DNA of 64,000 nucleotides from Crocinitomicaceae bacterium (GTDB lineage Bacteria > Bacteroidota > Bacteroidia > Flavobacteriales_D > Crocinitomicaceae): positions 321,766 through 385,765 of the forward strand of contig JAHEMJ010000014.1 in NCBI GenBank assembly GCA_024643725.1, given 5' to 3'. How positions within the stretch are numbered: position 1 is the stretch's first letter; every line of letters starts with the position of its first letter. This document shows, one piece after another, positions 1 through 10,421 of this stretch. A model generated the notes under the pieces. The model saw only the letters and a list, made by a program, of their open reading frames with translations. It did no database searches and had not been told where the DNA came from. Position numbers and translations under genes: made by a program.

Positions 1-3000
1 CATCAACAGGATCAGTAACAGGCGTAAGCGCAGGAACAGCGACAATTACCTATACTTATACAAACTCAAACAACTGTACAAACACAGCGACCGCAGTAGT
101 AACAGTAAATGCGTTGCCAACGGTAGCAGCTATCACTGGCGCAACGAATGTATGTTCAGGATTGACAACACAATTGGCTTCTGCTACAACAGGTGGAACT
201 TGGACTTCAAGTAATACTGCAGTTGCAACGGTTTCAACATCAGGTGTTGTAACTGGAATTACGGCTGGATCATCAACAATCACTTACACAGTGACAAATG
301 TCAATGGTTGTACAAGTGCAGTAACTGCAACTGTAAACGTAAATGCGGGTACAACAGCATCCATTACCGCAGTAGGTGCAACAAGCTTCTGCCAGGGTGG
401 AAGTGTTACGTTAACAGCGAATTCTGGAGCAACATATTTATGGTCTAATGGTGCACAAACACAAAGCATTACAGTAACTGCAGGTGGTTCTTACTATGTA
501 ACTGTTACAAATGCAAGTGGATGTTCAGCAACGAGCACAGCTACAACAATAACTGTGAATCCATTACCAACAGTAGCGGCTATTACTGGCGCAACGAATG
601 TATGTTCTGGATTAACTACTCAATTAGCTTCAGCAACAACAGGTGGTACTTGGACATCAAGTAACACAGCAGTGGCAACAGTATCGGCAGCAGGTGTGGT
701 AACAGGTGTAACGGCAGGAAACGTTACCATTACCTATACTGTAACAAACGCAAACGGATGTACAAATGCAGCAACAGCAACAGTGAATGTAAATGCAGGT
801 ACAACAGCTTCAATCACGGCGGGTGGTGCAACCACTTTCTGTCAAGGAGGAAACGTAGTCTTAACTGCAAATGCTGGATCAACTTACTTATGGTCTAATG
901 GAGCGCAAACACAAAGCATCACAGTTACTGCAGGTGGTTCTTACTACGTAACAGTAACGAATGCAAGTGGATGTTCAGCAACGTCAACAGCAACAACAGT
1001 GACAGTGAATCCATTGCCAACAGTAGCTGCAATCACAGGAGCAACAAATGTATGTTCTGGTTTGACAACGCAATTAGCAACAGCGACAACGGGAGGCACT
1101 TGGTCATCAAGTAATACTGCTGTAGCAACAGTTTCTGCTACAGGTGTTGTTACTGGTGTAACTGCTGGAAATGCAACAATTACTTATACAGTAACGAATA
1201 CAAACGGTTGTACATCAACTGCTACAGCAAGTGTAAATGTGAATGCTGGTACAACAGCATCCATTACAGCAGGTGGAGCAACAACATTCTGTCAAGGTGG
1301 AAGTGTAACGTTGACAGCTAATGTAGGAGCTTCTTACTTATGGTCAAATGGAGCACAAACACAAAGCATCACAGTAACAACAGGTGGTTCATACTACGTA
1401 ACAGTTACCAACGCTAGTGGATGTTCAGCAACGTCAACTGCAACAACTGTAACAGTGAATCCATTGCCAGTAGCTACCATTGTAGCGAATGGTCCAACTT
1501 CATTCTGTCAAGGTGGAAGTGTGACCTTAACTGCAGGTTCTGGTGCTTCTTATTTATGGAGCAACAACGCGACAACACAGTCAATCAGTGTGACAACGTC
1601 TGGTACATATACAGTGACATTGACAAATGCAAGTGGATGTTCAGCAACTTCATTACCAGTGGCTGTAACAATCTTTGCTACACCAACAGCAACAATTACT
1701 GCAGGTGGAGCAACAACGTTCTGTCAAGGTGGTAACGTAACATTGAATGCAAACGCAGGATCAGGTTATTCTTACCAATGGAGTAACAACACAAACAACC
1801 AATCTTTGGTTGCAACAACTGCTGGTACTTACACCGTAACTGTAACGGATGCGAATGGTTGTTCAGCAACATCAGCTCCAACAGTTGTCACAGTGAATGC
1901 ATTACCTATTGCAAATGCAATCACAGGAACAACTTCAGTATGTGTTGGTTCAACAACAACATTGGCTACAACGAGCTTGAATCCAACTTGGTCAACTTCG
2001 AACGCAGCAATTGCTGTCGTAAGTGCCTCAGGTGTGGTGACAGGTGTAACAGCTGGAACAGCTACTATTACTTACAGCATGACAAATGCAAATGGTTGTT
2101 CAAACACAGCTTCAACAACTGTGACAGTAAATCCATTGCCAACAGCAACGATTGCTTCCATTGGTAATACAACATTCTGTCAAGGTGGAAGCGTAACATT
2201 GTTAGCTGCAAATGCACCAGCTGGTTCAACATATGCTTATCAATGGAGCTTAAATGGTACAGCAATTTTAGGTGCAACAGCAAATACGTATGTCGCTTCT
2301 ACATCTGGAAACTATACAGTAACCATTACAGCAAATAACATCTGTACGGCAACTTCGGCAGCTACAACGGTAACAGTAAATGCATTGCCAATCTTGGCTG
2401 CTAACACTGGTTCGGCTTCCGTTTGTCAAGGTTCAACAACAACATTGGCAAATGCGCAAACAGGTGGATCTTGGTCAAGTGCAAATAACTTGATTGCAAC
2501 GATTAATCCATCAACTGGTCTTGTGACTGGTGTAGGTGCAGGAAACGTAACATTGACTTATACTTATACAAATGCAAATGGATGTACAAATGCTGTGACT
2601 ACGAACTTCACAGTTAATGCCCTTCCAACAGCGGCAATTACAGCAAACGGTGCTACAACATTCTGCCAAGGTGGAAGTGTAACATTAACAGCTAGCACGG
2701 GAACAGGTTATGTTTGGAGTACAGGAGCAACAACTGCGTCTATCGTGGTGAATGCATCTGGAAACTATGTAGTAACTGTAACTAACGCGAACGGATGTTC
2801 GGCAGTATCGGCACCAATCGCGGTAACGGTGAACGCTTTACCAGTTGCTGCAATCACAGCGAACAGTTCAACAACGTTCTGTGCAGGTGGTAGCGTAACA
2901 TTAGTGGCATCGACAGGAGCATCTTACTTATGGAGCAACGGTCAATACACACAAAGCATCACGGTATCAACAGCTGGTACCTATACGGTAACAGTAACAA

Positions 3001-6000
3001 ATGCTGCAGGATGTAGTGCTACTTCAGCGGGAACAGTAGTGACGGTGAACGCATTGCCAACACCAACAATCACGGCAAGTGGTGCAACAACGTTCTGCCA
3101 AGGTGCTAACGTAACGTTAACAGCAAGTGCGGCAGCATCTTACTTATGGAGTTCAGGCGAAACGACACAATCGATCATCGCGAATGTAGATGGACCTTAC
3201 TCTGTAACAGTAACGAACGCTGCAGGTTGTACAGCAACTTCAGCTAATACAAACCTAGTAGTGTATCCATTGCCAACGGTAGCAGCAATCACTGGTCCGA
3301 ATGCAGTTTGTGAAGGGTCAACAGTCGTTCTTGCAACGACAACGACTGGTGGTACTTGGTCTTCAAGTAACACAGCAGCAGCAACTGTAAGTGCAACGGG
3401 TGTTGTGACAGGTGTAGCTGCAGGAAATGCAGTCTTGACTTACACAGTAACAAATGCAAATGGATGTACAAATGCAGTTACAGCAGCAATGACAGTGAAC
3501 GCAGGTACAACAGCAACAATCTCTGCATCAAGCGCAACTACGTTCTGCGCAGGAGGCAGTGTAACATTGACAGCTAGCCCAGGAGCATCGTACGCATGGA
3601 GTACAGGTGACTTGACACAAAGCATCACGGTAGCTACTTCTGGTACATACTATGTGAATGTAACGAATGCGTCAGGTTGTACGGCAACTTCAGCTTCTAC
3701 TCAAGTAGTTGTGAATCCGCTTCCAGTGGTAGCAGCAATTACAGGAACTACAGACGTTTGTATTGGTGCAACAACGCAATTAGCGGATGCAACAACAGGT
3801 GGTGTTTGGTCATCATCTAACAACAACGTAGCAACGGTAGATGCAGCTGGATTAGTTACTTCTGTAACAGCAGGTACAGCGACAATGACTTATACAGTAA
3901 CAAACGCAAACGGTTGTACAGCTAGCGTTTCAACATTGGTAACGGTGAATGCATTGCCTTCAGCAGCAATTGCAGCTAACGGAGCAACGACATTCTGTCA
4001 AGGTGCATCAGTTACCCTTGTAGCAACAGCAGGTACAAACTACTTATGGAATAATGGACAAATTACTCAAAGTATCACAGTTGATACGGCAGGTACGTAT
4101 TTCGCAACAATCACAAACGCAGCTGGATGTTCTGCAAATACCAACACAATCACTGTGACGGTAAATGCACTTCCAAATGCAGTTGTAACAGCGAATGGTC
4201 CTACAACATTCTGTCAAGGAAACAGTGTATTGTTAACAGCAACTGGTGGATCTAGCTACTTATGGTCAACAGGAGCGACAACGCAATCTATCTTGGTGTC
4301 TACAAGTGAGAACATTCAAGTAGATGTTACGAATGCAAACGGATGTACTTCTGCAGCAGCGAATACAATCGTAACGGTACTTCCTGTAACAACAGCTACG
4401 ATTACAGCGAATGGTCCTACAGCAATCTGTTTAGGATCTAACGTTACCTTGTCAGCAACAGCAGGAACAGGATTGACATACTTATGGAGCAATGGTGTAA
4501 CGACTGCTACTACTCAAAACATCACGGTGAATGCGGCTGGTGTTTACACAGTAACAGTAACGAACGCTTCTGGATGTTCTTCTACTGCTTCTCAAACAGT
4601 AACAGTGAATCCACATCCAGCAGTTACAGTGACTGCAAACGGACCTACATTGTTCTGTCAGGGTGGTAACGTAACATTGACTGCTACAGGAGCAGCAACT
4701 TACCAATGGAATACAGGTGATATCACATCAAGTATTACAGTAAGTGCGGCAGGTAGCTACTATGTGGTTGGAACAAGTGCAAGTGGTTGTCAAACAACTT
4801 CTGCAACAACAGTGGTAACTGTTAGTTCAATGCCTTCAGTAGCGGCAATTACTGGACCTAATAACGTATGTGAGAGCGGTACGATCAACTTGACTAGTTC
4901 AACAATCAATGGAACTTGGACAAGTGCGAATAACTTCATCGCTACAGTATCCAATACAGGGGTTGTTACTGGATTAAATGCAGGAACAACAAACATCACT
5001 TACACAGTAACAAACGGAGCTTGTACAAACGCAGTAACAGCGGTTGTAAATGTATTGAACAACCCAGTTGTTCCAATCATTACACCAAGTGGTGCGACAA
5101 CAATGTGTCCAGGTGGAACAGTGATCCTATTCGCTTCAAATGGTGCGAACTACCAATGGTCAAATGGTCCTAATACGCCATTCATTACAGTGAACCAAAC
5201 AGGAAACTACGCGGTGACGGTAACGAATGCAAGTGGATGTTCAGCGACGTCATTGCCGATCAGTGTGTTCATTGGTGATAACACGAATCCAGTGATTGTT
5301 CCGCCAGCAAATGTGACAATCTCTCCTAACTTCGGTTGTGATGCAATCGGTGTGAATCTAGGAACGCCAGTAGCGACAGACAACTGTTCAGTAGCTATGG
5401 TGTCTCACGATGCACCAGCAATCTTCCCATTAGGATTGACAACAGTAACATGGACAGTAGTCGATGGATCTGGAAACATTTCAACAGCGACACAATTGGT
5501 GAACGTGGTTGATAACATTCTACCAACAATTAATGTAAATGACATCACTGTTGTTATTAATGATAATGGTTCAACAACAATTACATTCAATGATGTGGAT
5601 AATGGAACAACAGATAACTGTGGTATCGCTTCCATGACATTGAGCCAATACACATTCGACTGTTCGAATATCGGTGAGAACAACATCACTGTGACAGTAA
5701 CAGATAACAATGGTAATGTGGCAACAACAACGATTCTGGTAACAGTTGTTACTTCTGGAACAGATACAGACAACGACGGAATGTTGAATGCATGTGATAC
5801 AGATGATGACGGTGACGGTATCGATGATGTAAATGAAGTTGTAGGTGATACAGACGGAGATGGTATTCCAAATAGCCTTGACTCTGACGATGATGGTGAT
5901 GGTATTCCATCAATCATCGAAGGTACTGGTGATCAAGATGGAGACGGTATTCCGAACTACCTTGATACGGATAGTGACGGTGATGGTCTAAGCGATGACT

Positions 6001-6362
6001 TCGAATGGGACTTCGGAGGACTTGGTGAAGCTGGTCAGGATTGCGATAACGATGGTGTTTATGACTTCTTAGATACAGACCTTTGTGGTCCAGTTATTCC
6101 AGAGGCATTCACACCGAACGCAAACGGATTCAATGACAACTTCGTCATCCCAGGAATTGAAGGATACAAAACTCGTCAAGTATCTATCTATAGCCGTTAC
6201 GGAACACTTGTATACGAAAGTAACATGTACAATAACGATTGGGATGGTACATTGTTGAATACAGGAAAACAAGTGCCAGATGGAACTTACTATTACATCT
6301 TCACATTTGATAATGGTGTAATTGTAAATGGATATGTATATATCAACCGAGTTCAAAAATAA
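1..6362 (+). CDS. Giant Ig-repeat T9SS type-B surface adhesin (5' partial)
   Basis: The reading frame is open from base 3 to the TAA at 6360-6362 (about 2119 codons); the start and signal peptide lie outside the window. Most of the protein is a Thr/Ala/Val-rich stalk of alternating bacterial Ig-like modules: one type carries GVVTGVTAG (BIG2-like), the other carries [12 protein letters not shown] and YLWSNG. From about 5280 there is a HYR-like module ([21 protein letters not shown]), then a second Ig/HYR module. At about 5760-6085 an Asp-rich DxDxDG run resembles thrombospondin type-3 calcium-binding repeats. The end (about 6096-6362) is a CHU_C/type-B T9SS sorting domain: [38 protein letters not shown]. 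Known for the family: export by T9SS and retention at the cell surface, often near PorP/SprF genes as here. I infer adhesion or gliding; the ligand is unknown. Confidence 0.93.
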   Translation, partial: STGSVTGVSAGTATITYTYTNSNNCTNTATAVVTVNALPTVAAITGATNVCSGLTTQLASATTGGTWTSSNTAVATVSTSGVVTGITAGSSTITYTVTNVNGCTSAVTATVNVNAGTTASITAVGATSFCQGGSVTLTANSGATYLWSNGAQTQSITVTAGGSYYVTVTNASGCSATSTATTITVNPLPTVAAITGATNVCSGLTTQLASATTGGTWTSSNTAVATVSAAGVVTGVTAGNVTITYTVTNANGCTNAATATVNVNAGTTASITAGGATTFCQGGNVVLTANAGSTYLWSNGAQTQSITVTAGGSYYVTVTNASGCSATSTATTVTVNPLPTVAAITGATNVCSGLTTQLATATTGGTWSSSNTAVATVSATGVVTGVTAGNATITYTVTNTNGCTSTATASVNVNAGTTASITAGGATTFCQGGSVTLTANVGASYLWSNGAQTQSITVTTGGSYYVTVTNASGCSATSTATTVTVNPLPVATIVANGPTSFCQGGSVTLTAGSGASYLWSNNATTQSISVTTSGTYTVTLTNASGCSATSLPVAVTIFATPTATITAGGATTFCQGGNVTLNANAGSGYSYQWSNNTNNQSLVATTAGTYTVTVTDANGCSATSAPTVVTVNALPIANAITGTTSVCVGSTTTLATTSLNPTWSTSNAAIAVVSASGVVTGVTAGTATITYSMTNANGCSNTASTTVTVNPLPTATIASIGNTTFCQGGSVTLLAANAPAGSTYAYQWSLNGTAILGATANTYVASTSGNYTVTITANNICTATSAATTVTVNALPILAANTGSASVCQGSTTTLANAQTGGSWSSANNLIATINPSTGLVTGVGAGNVTLTYTYTNANGCTNAVTTNFTVNALPTAAITANGATTFCQGGSVTLTASTGTGYVWSTGATTASIVVNASGNYVVTVTNANGCSAVSAPIAVTVNALPVAAITANSSTTFCAGGSVTLVASTGASYLWSNGQYTQSITVSTAGTYTVTVTNAAGCSATSAGTVVTVNALPTPTITASGATTFCQGANVTLTASAAASYLWSSGETTQSIIANVDGPYSVTVTNAAGCTATSANTNLVVYPLPTVAAITGPNAVCEGSTVVLATTTTGGTWSSSNTAAATVSATGVVTGVAAGNAVLTYTVTNANGCTNAVTAAMTVNAGTTATISASSATTFCAGGSVTLTASPGASYAWSTGDLTQSITVATSGTYYVNVTNASGCTATSASTQVVVNPLPVVAAITGTTDVCIGATTQLADATTGGVWSSSNNNVATVDAAGLVTSVTAGTATMTYTVTNANGCTASVSTLVTVNALPSAAIAANGATTFCQGASVTLVATAGTNYLWNNGQITQSITVDTAGTYFATITNAAGCSANTNTITVTVNALPNAVVTANGPTTFCQGNSVLLTATGGSSYLWSTGATTQSILVSTSENIQVDVTNANGCTSAAANTIVTVLPVTTATITANGPTAICLGSNVTLSATAGTGLTYLWSNGVTTATTQNITVNAAGVYTVTVTNASGCSSTASQTVTVNPHPAVTVTANGPTLFCQGGNVTLTATGAATYQWNTGDITSSITVSAAGSYYVVGTSASGCQTTSATTVVTVSSMPSVAAITGPNNVCESGTINLTSSTINGTWTSANNFIATVSNTGVVTGLNAGTTNITYTVTNGACTNAVTAVVNVLNNPVVPIITPSGATTMCPGGTVILFASNGANYQWSNGPNTPFITVNQTGNYAVTVTNASGCSATSLPISVFIGDNTNPVIVPPANVTISPNFGCDAIGVNLGTPVATDNCSVAMVSHDAPAIFPLGLTTVTWTVVDGSGNISTATQLVNVVDNILPTINVNDITVVINDNGSTTITFNDVDNGTTDNCGIASMTLSQYTFDCSNIGENNITVTVTDNNGNVATTTILVTVVTSGTDTDNDGMLNACDTDDDGDGIDDVNEVVGDTDGDGIPNSLDSDDDGDGIPSIIEGTGDQDGDGIPNYLDTDSDGDGLSDDFEWDFGGLGEAGQDCDNDGVYDFLDTDLCGPVIPEAFTPNANGFNDNFVIPGIEGYKTRQVSIYSRYGTLVYESNMYNNDWDGTLLNTGKQVPDGTYYYIFTFDNGVIVNGYVYINRVQK
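114..1463 (+). repeat. Three tandem 450-bp units encoding 150-residue Ig pairs
   Basis: Units start at 114, 564 and 1014. Each begins with the codons for [20 protein letters not shown] and ends with VTVNP or ITVNP. The protein copies are almost identical, but the DNA differs at many third codon positions: the VAAITG stretch is gtagcagctatcactggc, gtagcggctattactggc and gtagctgcaatcacagga in the three copies. After 1463 the pattern becomes less regular single modules. The repeat is coding, in frame, and probably arose by internal duplication. Confidence 0.9.
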
Positions 6363-6383
6363 ACTTCATAGATAACAATTGAT

Positions 6384-7304
6384 ATGAAAAAGACAAATAG
6401 CATAATCGTCGCATTGGGAATTGTAGTTGCTTCTTTTCAAGCACTAGGGCAAGACCCGAACTACAGACAAAATCAGTTCAATGCTTTGATGCTGAATCCT
6501 GCACAAGCAGGAGCAAACTCTTACTCCGATATATCCACCCTAGCGAATGCGCAATGGGGTGGATTCAAGGGGGCGCCAAGAACAATGACGCTTTCTGGGA
6601 ATTTCAATATTTTGAAAAATTTCGGTCTAGGTGGAACCTTGTTACAAGATGAATTAGGTCCAGTTAAAACGACTCAATTCTCTGTAAGTGGAGCCTATCA
6701 TTTGAAATTGACAAATACATGGAGATTGTCCTTGGGTATCCGTGCAATTGCAGGTAATACTTCTGTGAACTTGATGGACTTGGATATTACACAGCCATAT
6801 GACCCGGATATGATGTCAAATCTAACCACAGGACTTGCATTTAATGCAGGTTGGGGTGTATTGTTGTACCACAAAAACTTCTATATCGGTGCGTCTCAAC
6901 CACGCGTAGGTAAAATGAATTTTGTGGATCGTAATTCATACTTATATGTGGATACAAAAGGTGGTTATTTAGGATATATGGGTGGTACCATTCCTTTAAA
7001 TTCAACTTTACAATTGCGCCCAAATGTTGTTGCTCGTTACATGCAAGGACTTCCTTGGACAGTTGATATCAATGCGATTGCATCTCATAAAATCGGGTTG
7101 GACTTTGGTGTAAGCTATCAATTGAAAAGTGCCATTGGTGCGATTGTAGGATACGATTTTAATAATCGTTTCTACTTGGGTTATTCATACACTTATCCAA
7201 TGACAAACATGAATAAAGTAACGGTTCAGTCTCACGAGATTGCTTTGCGTTGGAAATTCAATAATAATACGAGTCGTTGTCAAGGACCACGTTTCTTCAA
7301 CTGA
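6384..7304 (+). CDS. PorP/SprF family T9SS outer-membrane protein
   Basis: A 306-residue protein with a signal peptide (MKKTNSIIVALGIVVASFQALGQ, split here as MKKTNSIIVALG then IVVASFQALGQ) followed by the family opening DPNYRQNQFNALMLNPAQAGA. The rest alternates beta-strand-like segments ending in aromatic residues, as in an outer-membrane barrel (FYLGYSYTYPM; ending with IALRWKF). PorP/SprF proteins are needed for surface delivery of particular T9SS cargos, SprF for SprB in Flavobacterium johnsoniae. This gene starts 21 bases after the adhesin stop and is followed 18 bases later by the OmpA gene, so its likely client is the upstream adhesin. The ATG at 6384 is chosen because the signal peptide begins there. 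Function in attachment is inferred from family and position. Confidence 0.9.
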   Translation: MKKTNSIIVALGIVVASFQALGQDPNYRQNQFNALMLNPAQAGANSYSDISTLANAQWGGFKGAPRTMTLSGNFNILKNFGLGGTLLQDELGPVKTTQFSVSGAYHLKLTNTWRLSLGIRAIAGNTSVNLMDLDITQPYDPDMMSNLTTGLAFNAGWGVLLYHKNFYIGASQPRVGKMNFVDRNSYLYVDTKGGYLGYMGGTIPLNSTLQLRPNVVARYMQGLPWTVDINAIASHKIGLDFGVSYQLKSAIGAIVGYDFNNRFYLGYSYTYPMTNMNKVTVQSHEIALRWKFNNNTSRCQGPRFFN

Positions 7305-7322
7305 TAATATAGAACTCTGCAG

Positions 7323-9272
7323 ATGCGCTTTTTATTAACTACCATTCTTGTTTTCCTTGCTACAGGATCTATTCTAGCTCAGCAGGATGTACAATTAACT
7401 CCAGCTTGTTTCAATACATCTTTTGATGATTTTGGAACGAGAAAGTTGGGCGATAAATTGTATGTTTTGTCTGCGTCAAAAGATCCATGTGAGGATATCA
7501 TGATGGACCCTTACACCAAAAAACCCTATTCTGATTTATATGAGGTGGATGGGTGTAAAACAAAAGACGCAAAATTATTAAGTGCTGAAACAAAAGGATT
7601 ATTAAATGTAAACTCATGTTACTTTGATGGCCCTATTAGCTCGAATGCTGCCGGTACCTTGTTATTCTTTACCAACAACTTTGGTTCCAATGAATATGAA
7701 AAATTAACCATTCATTATTCAACGAAAAACGAAAAAGGGGAGTGGTCTAAACCGATTCCTGTTCCTTTTAATAATGATAATTACAATGTGACCCATCCTT
7801 TCTACGACGAAAAGAACAAGGTATTATACTTTGCTTCTGACATGCCTGGAGGTTTAGGTGGAATGGATATCTATCGCGCAAACTTTGACGGAAAGAAATT
7901 TGGTGACAAAGAACTTGTTCGTTATGTGAACTCAAAAGGTCACGACTGTTTCCCATTCATGTTTGATAACAAATTGTATTTTTCATCAAACGCATTTACT
8001 ACTTTGGGTGGATATGACTTATTTGTCATGGAAAACTTCGAGGTGAAAAATATGGGTGATAAGTTCAATACGAAATACGATGACCTAGCTATCATGTTTA
8101 ATGATAAAAAATCAGGTTATATCACCTCAAATCGTGCGAACAACGGAGTTACCGATGACATTTATGAGTTTAAACTGATCGATCTTTTTGTTGATGTGCA
8201 ATTGGCATATGTGGTCAAGGATAAAAATTCTGGAGAAGCAATTCAAGATGTGGCAGTAAAGGTAGTAGATGATTCCACCGGAATGATTCTTTTCCAAGGC
8301 TCTACAGATGAATTAGGTTACTTCTTGCAAACAATGGATAGCATTCCATTAAATGCTGTAAAGAAGTTGAAAATATCCATGGAGAAAGATGGATATGTAT
8401 CGAAAGAAGTAGTCTTCTCTATCACAGCACTTGACACAAATAAAATCAATGTGGCTGATTTGGTTGATTTGAATCTGGAACCTCTTTCTATTGATATGAT
8501 TATCAATGAACTGTTAGGTTTGAAATCCATTTACTACGATTTCGACAAAGCAGATTTGCGCTCCGATGCGATCATCGAATTGGATAAAGTGGTTGCCTTC
8601 ATGAACAAACACTCGAAAATTGAAATTGAATTAGGTTCACATACCGATTGTCGTGGTCCAAAAATCTACAACTTGGATTTATCCAATCGTCGTGCTCAAT
8701 CTGCTGCAAATTACATCAAAGCGCGTATTTCAAATCCAGACCGTATCTCATACAAAGGATATGGTGAAACGATGATGAAAGTCGATTGTCCATGTGAAGG
8801 ACGCATTCGTTCAAAATGTTCGGAAGAAGAAAACCAATTAAATCGTAGAACTGAATTCACGATTAAAAGCTTGAATATCTCAACAGGAGGAAAAAATGTA
8901 AAACCTAAAGTAGGCGTTGCTTTACCGTCTGATGGAAACAGAAACTTTACTTTCAATGAAGATGATCAAGCTGATTTCAGAATTACTCCGGTAACGGAAG
9001 AAAATGAAGGGTTGATTTTCCGTGTGCAAGTAGAGTCTTCACCAACACAGATTCCAAATGCAACGGTGAAATACAAAACTCAAAATGTATACGAATACCA
9101 GCAGGACAATTCCTATAAATACTGTCTTGGTGGAGCGTTTAAGACATTGAAAGAAGCGATCGCTTTCCAAGATAAAATGCGTCAAAATGGATATGCTGAG
9201 GCTTTCGTTATTGCATTTAATCAAGGCAAACGAATCACCATTGAACAAGCGAAAAAATTGGCGCAACAATAG
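7323..9272 (+). CDS. OmpA-family envelope anchor with propeller and SPOR-like tail (PorE-like)
   Basis: A 649-residue protein with signal peptide (MRFLLTTILVFLATGSILAQ). Residues about 100-270 hold WD40/PD40-like propeller blades (YFASDMPGGLGGMDIYRA, YFSSNAFTTLGGYDLF, GYITSNRANNG). Residues about 290-380 look like a carboxypeptidase regulatory-type beta-sandwich (VKDKNSGEAIQDVAVKV). Residues about 397-513 form an OmpA peptidoglycan-binding domain (YYDFDKADLRSD, ELGSHTDCRG, LSNRRAQSAANYI, LNRRTEFTI). The last 85 residues (FRVQVESSPTQI, GGAFKTLKEAIAFQDKM, GYAEAFVIAF) have the look of an SPOR module. The order propeller, regulatory sandwich, OmpA matches PorE of the T9SS. It is third in the adhesin-PorP-OmpA operon and probably ties the assembly to the cell wall. 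Confidence 0.88.
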   Translation: MRFLLTTILVFLATGSILAQQDVQLTPACFNTSFDDFGTRKLGDKLYVLSASKDPCEDIMMDPYTKKPYSDLYEVDGCKTKDAKLLSAETKGLLNVNSCYFDGPISSNAAGTLLFFTNNFGSNEYEKLTIHYSTKNEKGEWSKPIPVPFNNDNYNVTHPFYDEKNKVLYFASDMPGGLGGMDIYRANFDGKKFGDKELVRYVNSKGHDCFPFMFDNKLYFSSNAFTTLGGYDLFVMENFEVKNMGDKFNTKYDDLAIMFNDKKSGYITSNRANNGVTDDIYEFKLIDLFVDVQLAYVVKDKNSGEAIQDVAVKVVDDSTGMILFQGSTDELGYFLQTMDSIPLNAVKKLKISMEKDGYVSKEVVFSITALDTNKINVADLVDLNLEPLSIDMIINELLGLKSIYYDFDKADLRSDAIIELDKVVAFMNKHSKIEIELGSHTDCRGPKIYNLDLSNRRAQSAANYIKARISNPDRISYKGYGETMMKVDCPCEGRIRSKCSEEENQLNRRTEFTIKSLNISTGGKNVKPKVGVALPSDGNRNFTFNEDDQADFRITPVTEENEGLIFRVQVESSPTQIPNATVKYKTQNVYEYQQDNSYKYCLGGAFKTLKEAIAFQDKMRQNGYAEAFVIAFNQGKRITIEQAKKLAQQ

Positions 9273-9293
9273 TCGGTTCATTTCCATTCATTC

Positions 9294-10421
9294 GTGAAAT
9301 CTAAACTACCACACGTTGGGACAACCATTTTTTCGGTGATGTCAGGAATGGCAAACGAATACAATGCCATCAATTTATCCCAAGGATTTCCTAATTTCCC
9401 TGTTGATGGGCGCTTATTGGAACTATTTAAGGAGCAAATCAATGCAAATGTACATCAGTATGCTCCTATGTCTGGATTGCCCGCGTTGAGACAGGAAATC
9501 GCGATTAAAATAAAGACGCATTATAAACGTGAAGTTTCGGATCAGAACATTTTGATCACTGCGGGAGCAACACAGGCCATGTTCGCGACCATACAAGCAC
9601 TCGTTCATCCAGGGGAAGAAGTAATTATTTTGGACCCAAGTTACGATTGTTATGAAAGCCCAGTGTTACTTTCTGGCGCTAAATCCATACGCATTCCCTT
9701 AAACGAATCTTTCTTACCTGACTGGAATCGCATTAGATCCTCGGTGACGGATAAAACACGTTTGATCATTACGAATAATCCACATAACCCCAGCGGAAAA
9801 GTTTGGTCCATGGAAGATTTTAACGAATTAACTTCCCTGATCAACGATTTCCCGAATTTATGGGTGCTGTCGGATGAAGTCTATGAGTTTATCACGTTTG
9901 AGAAGAAACATATTTCGGCTCATCAAATAGATGGTCTGAAAGAAAGAAGCATCATTGTTTCTTCCTTCGGAAAAACATTCCATATCACGGGTTGGAAAAT
10001 AGGCTACTTGTTCGCACCTGAAAAAGTAATGACCGAAATTCAAAAAGTCCATCAGTTTTTGGTCTTTTGTGTCAACAGCCCAGCTCAAGCTGTGTTGGCA
10101 CTTTATTTACCAGAAATGGATTTGAATTCCTTAGGAACATTCTACCAGCATAAAAGAGATTTCTTCCGCAGTAAAATGAAAGAAAGTCGCTTTGAATTGT
10201 TGCCGGCTGAAGGGTCCTATTTTCAAGTCGCGTCATTTGCCAACATTTCGGATGAATCAGATGTAGAATTTTGCAAACGAATCACACAAGAATTTGGGGT
10301 GGCTAGTATTCCAATGTCTGTATTTAATGCGGACTTAGCGGATCGAAAATTGATTCGATTTTGTTATGCCAAAGACGATGAGACACTAACAAGCGCAACA
10401 GAACGCTTATGCAAGATTTAA
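9294..10421 (+). CDS. PLP-dependent aminotransferase, methionine/glutamine transaminase type (YbdL-like)
   Basis: A 375-residue fold-type-I class I/II aminotransferase. The GTG at 9294 is preferred because the family N-terminus (KSKLPHVGTTIFSVMSGMA, then INLSQGFPNFP) follows at once and no ATG lies upstream in frame. Key features are ITAGATQAMFAT in the cofactor phosphate region, NNPHNPSGKVW, SDEVYEF with the pyridine-binding Asp, and SSFGKTFHITGWKIGY with the Schiff-base lysine at about K227. The next gene overlaps it by 13 bases and looks like an omega-amidase. That pairing fits transamination of 2-oxo-4-methylthiobutyrate with glutamine as donor, followed by removal of the alpha-ketoglutaramate formed. 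Substrate is inferred from family and partner. It starts 21 bases after the OmpA gene. Confidence 0.88.
   Translation: MKSKLPHVGTTIFSVMSGMANEYNAINLSQGFPNFPVDGRLLELFKEQINANVHQYAPMSGLPALRQEIAIKIKTHYKREVSDQNILITAGATQAMFATIQALVHPGEEVIILDPSYDCYESPVLLSGAKSIRIPLNESFLPDWNRIRSSVTDKTRLIITNNPHNPSGKVWSMEDFNELTSLINDFPNLWVLSDEVYEFITFEKKHISAHQIDGLKERSIIVSSFGKTFHITGWKIGYLFAPEKVMTEIQKVHQFLVFCVNSPAQAVLALYLPEMDLNSLGTFYQHKRDFFRSKMKESRFELLPAEGSYFQVASFANISDESDVEFCKRITQEFGVASIPMSVFNADLADRKLIRFCYAKDDETLTSATERLCKI

Noticed and set aside
114-5240. DNA repeats in the adhesin as a mobile element or satellite
   Set aside because: The frame is continuous and the units are Ig-like protein modules; no transposase, inverted ends or target duplications are seen.
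5405-5917. A 170-codon open frame on the minus strand inside the first adhesin gene
   Set aside because: It is antisense to a well-supported repeat protein, has no signal or motif, and arises from the Thr/Val/Ser-biased codons of the sense strand.
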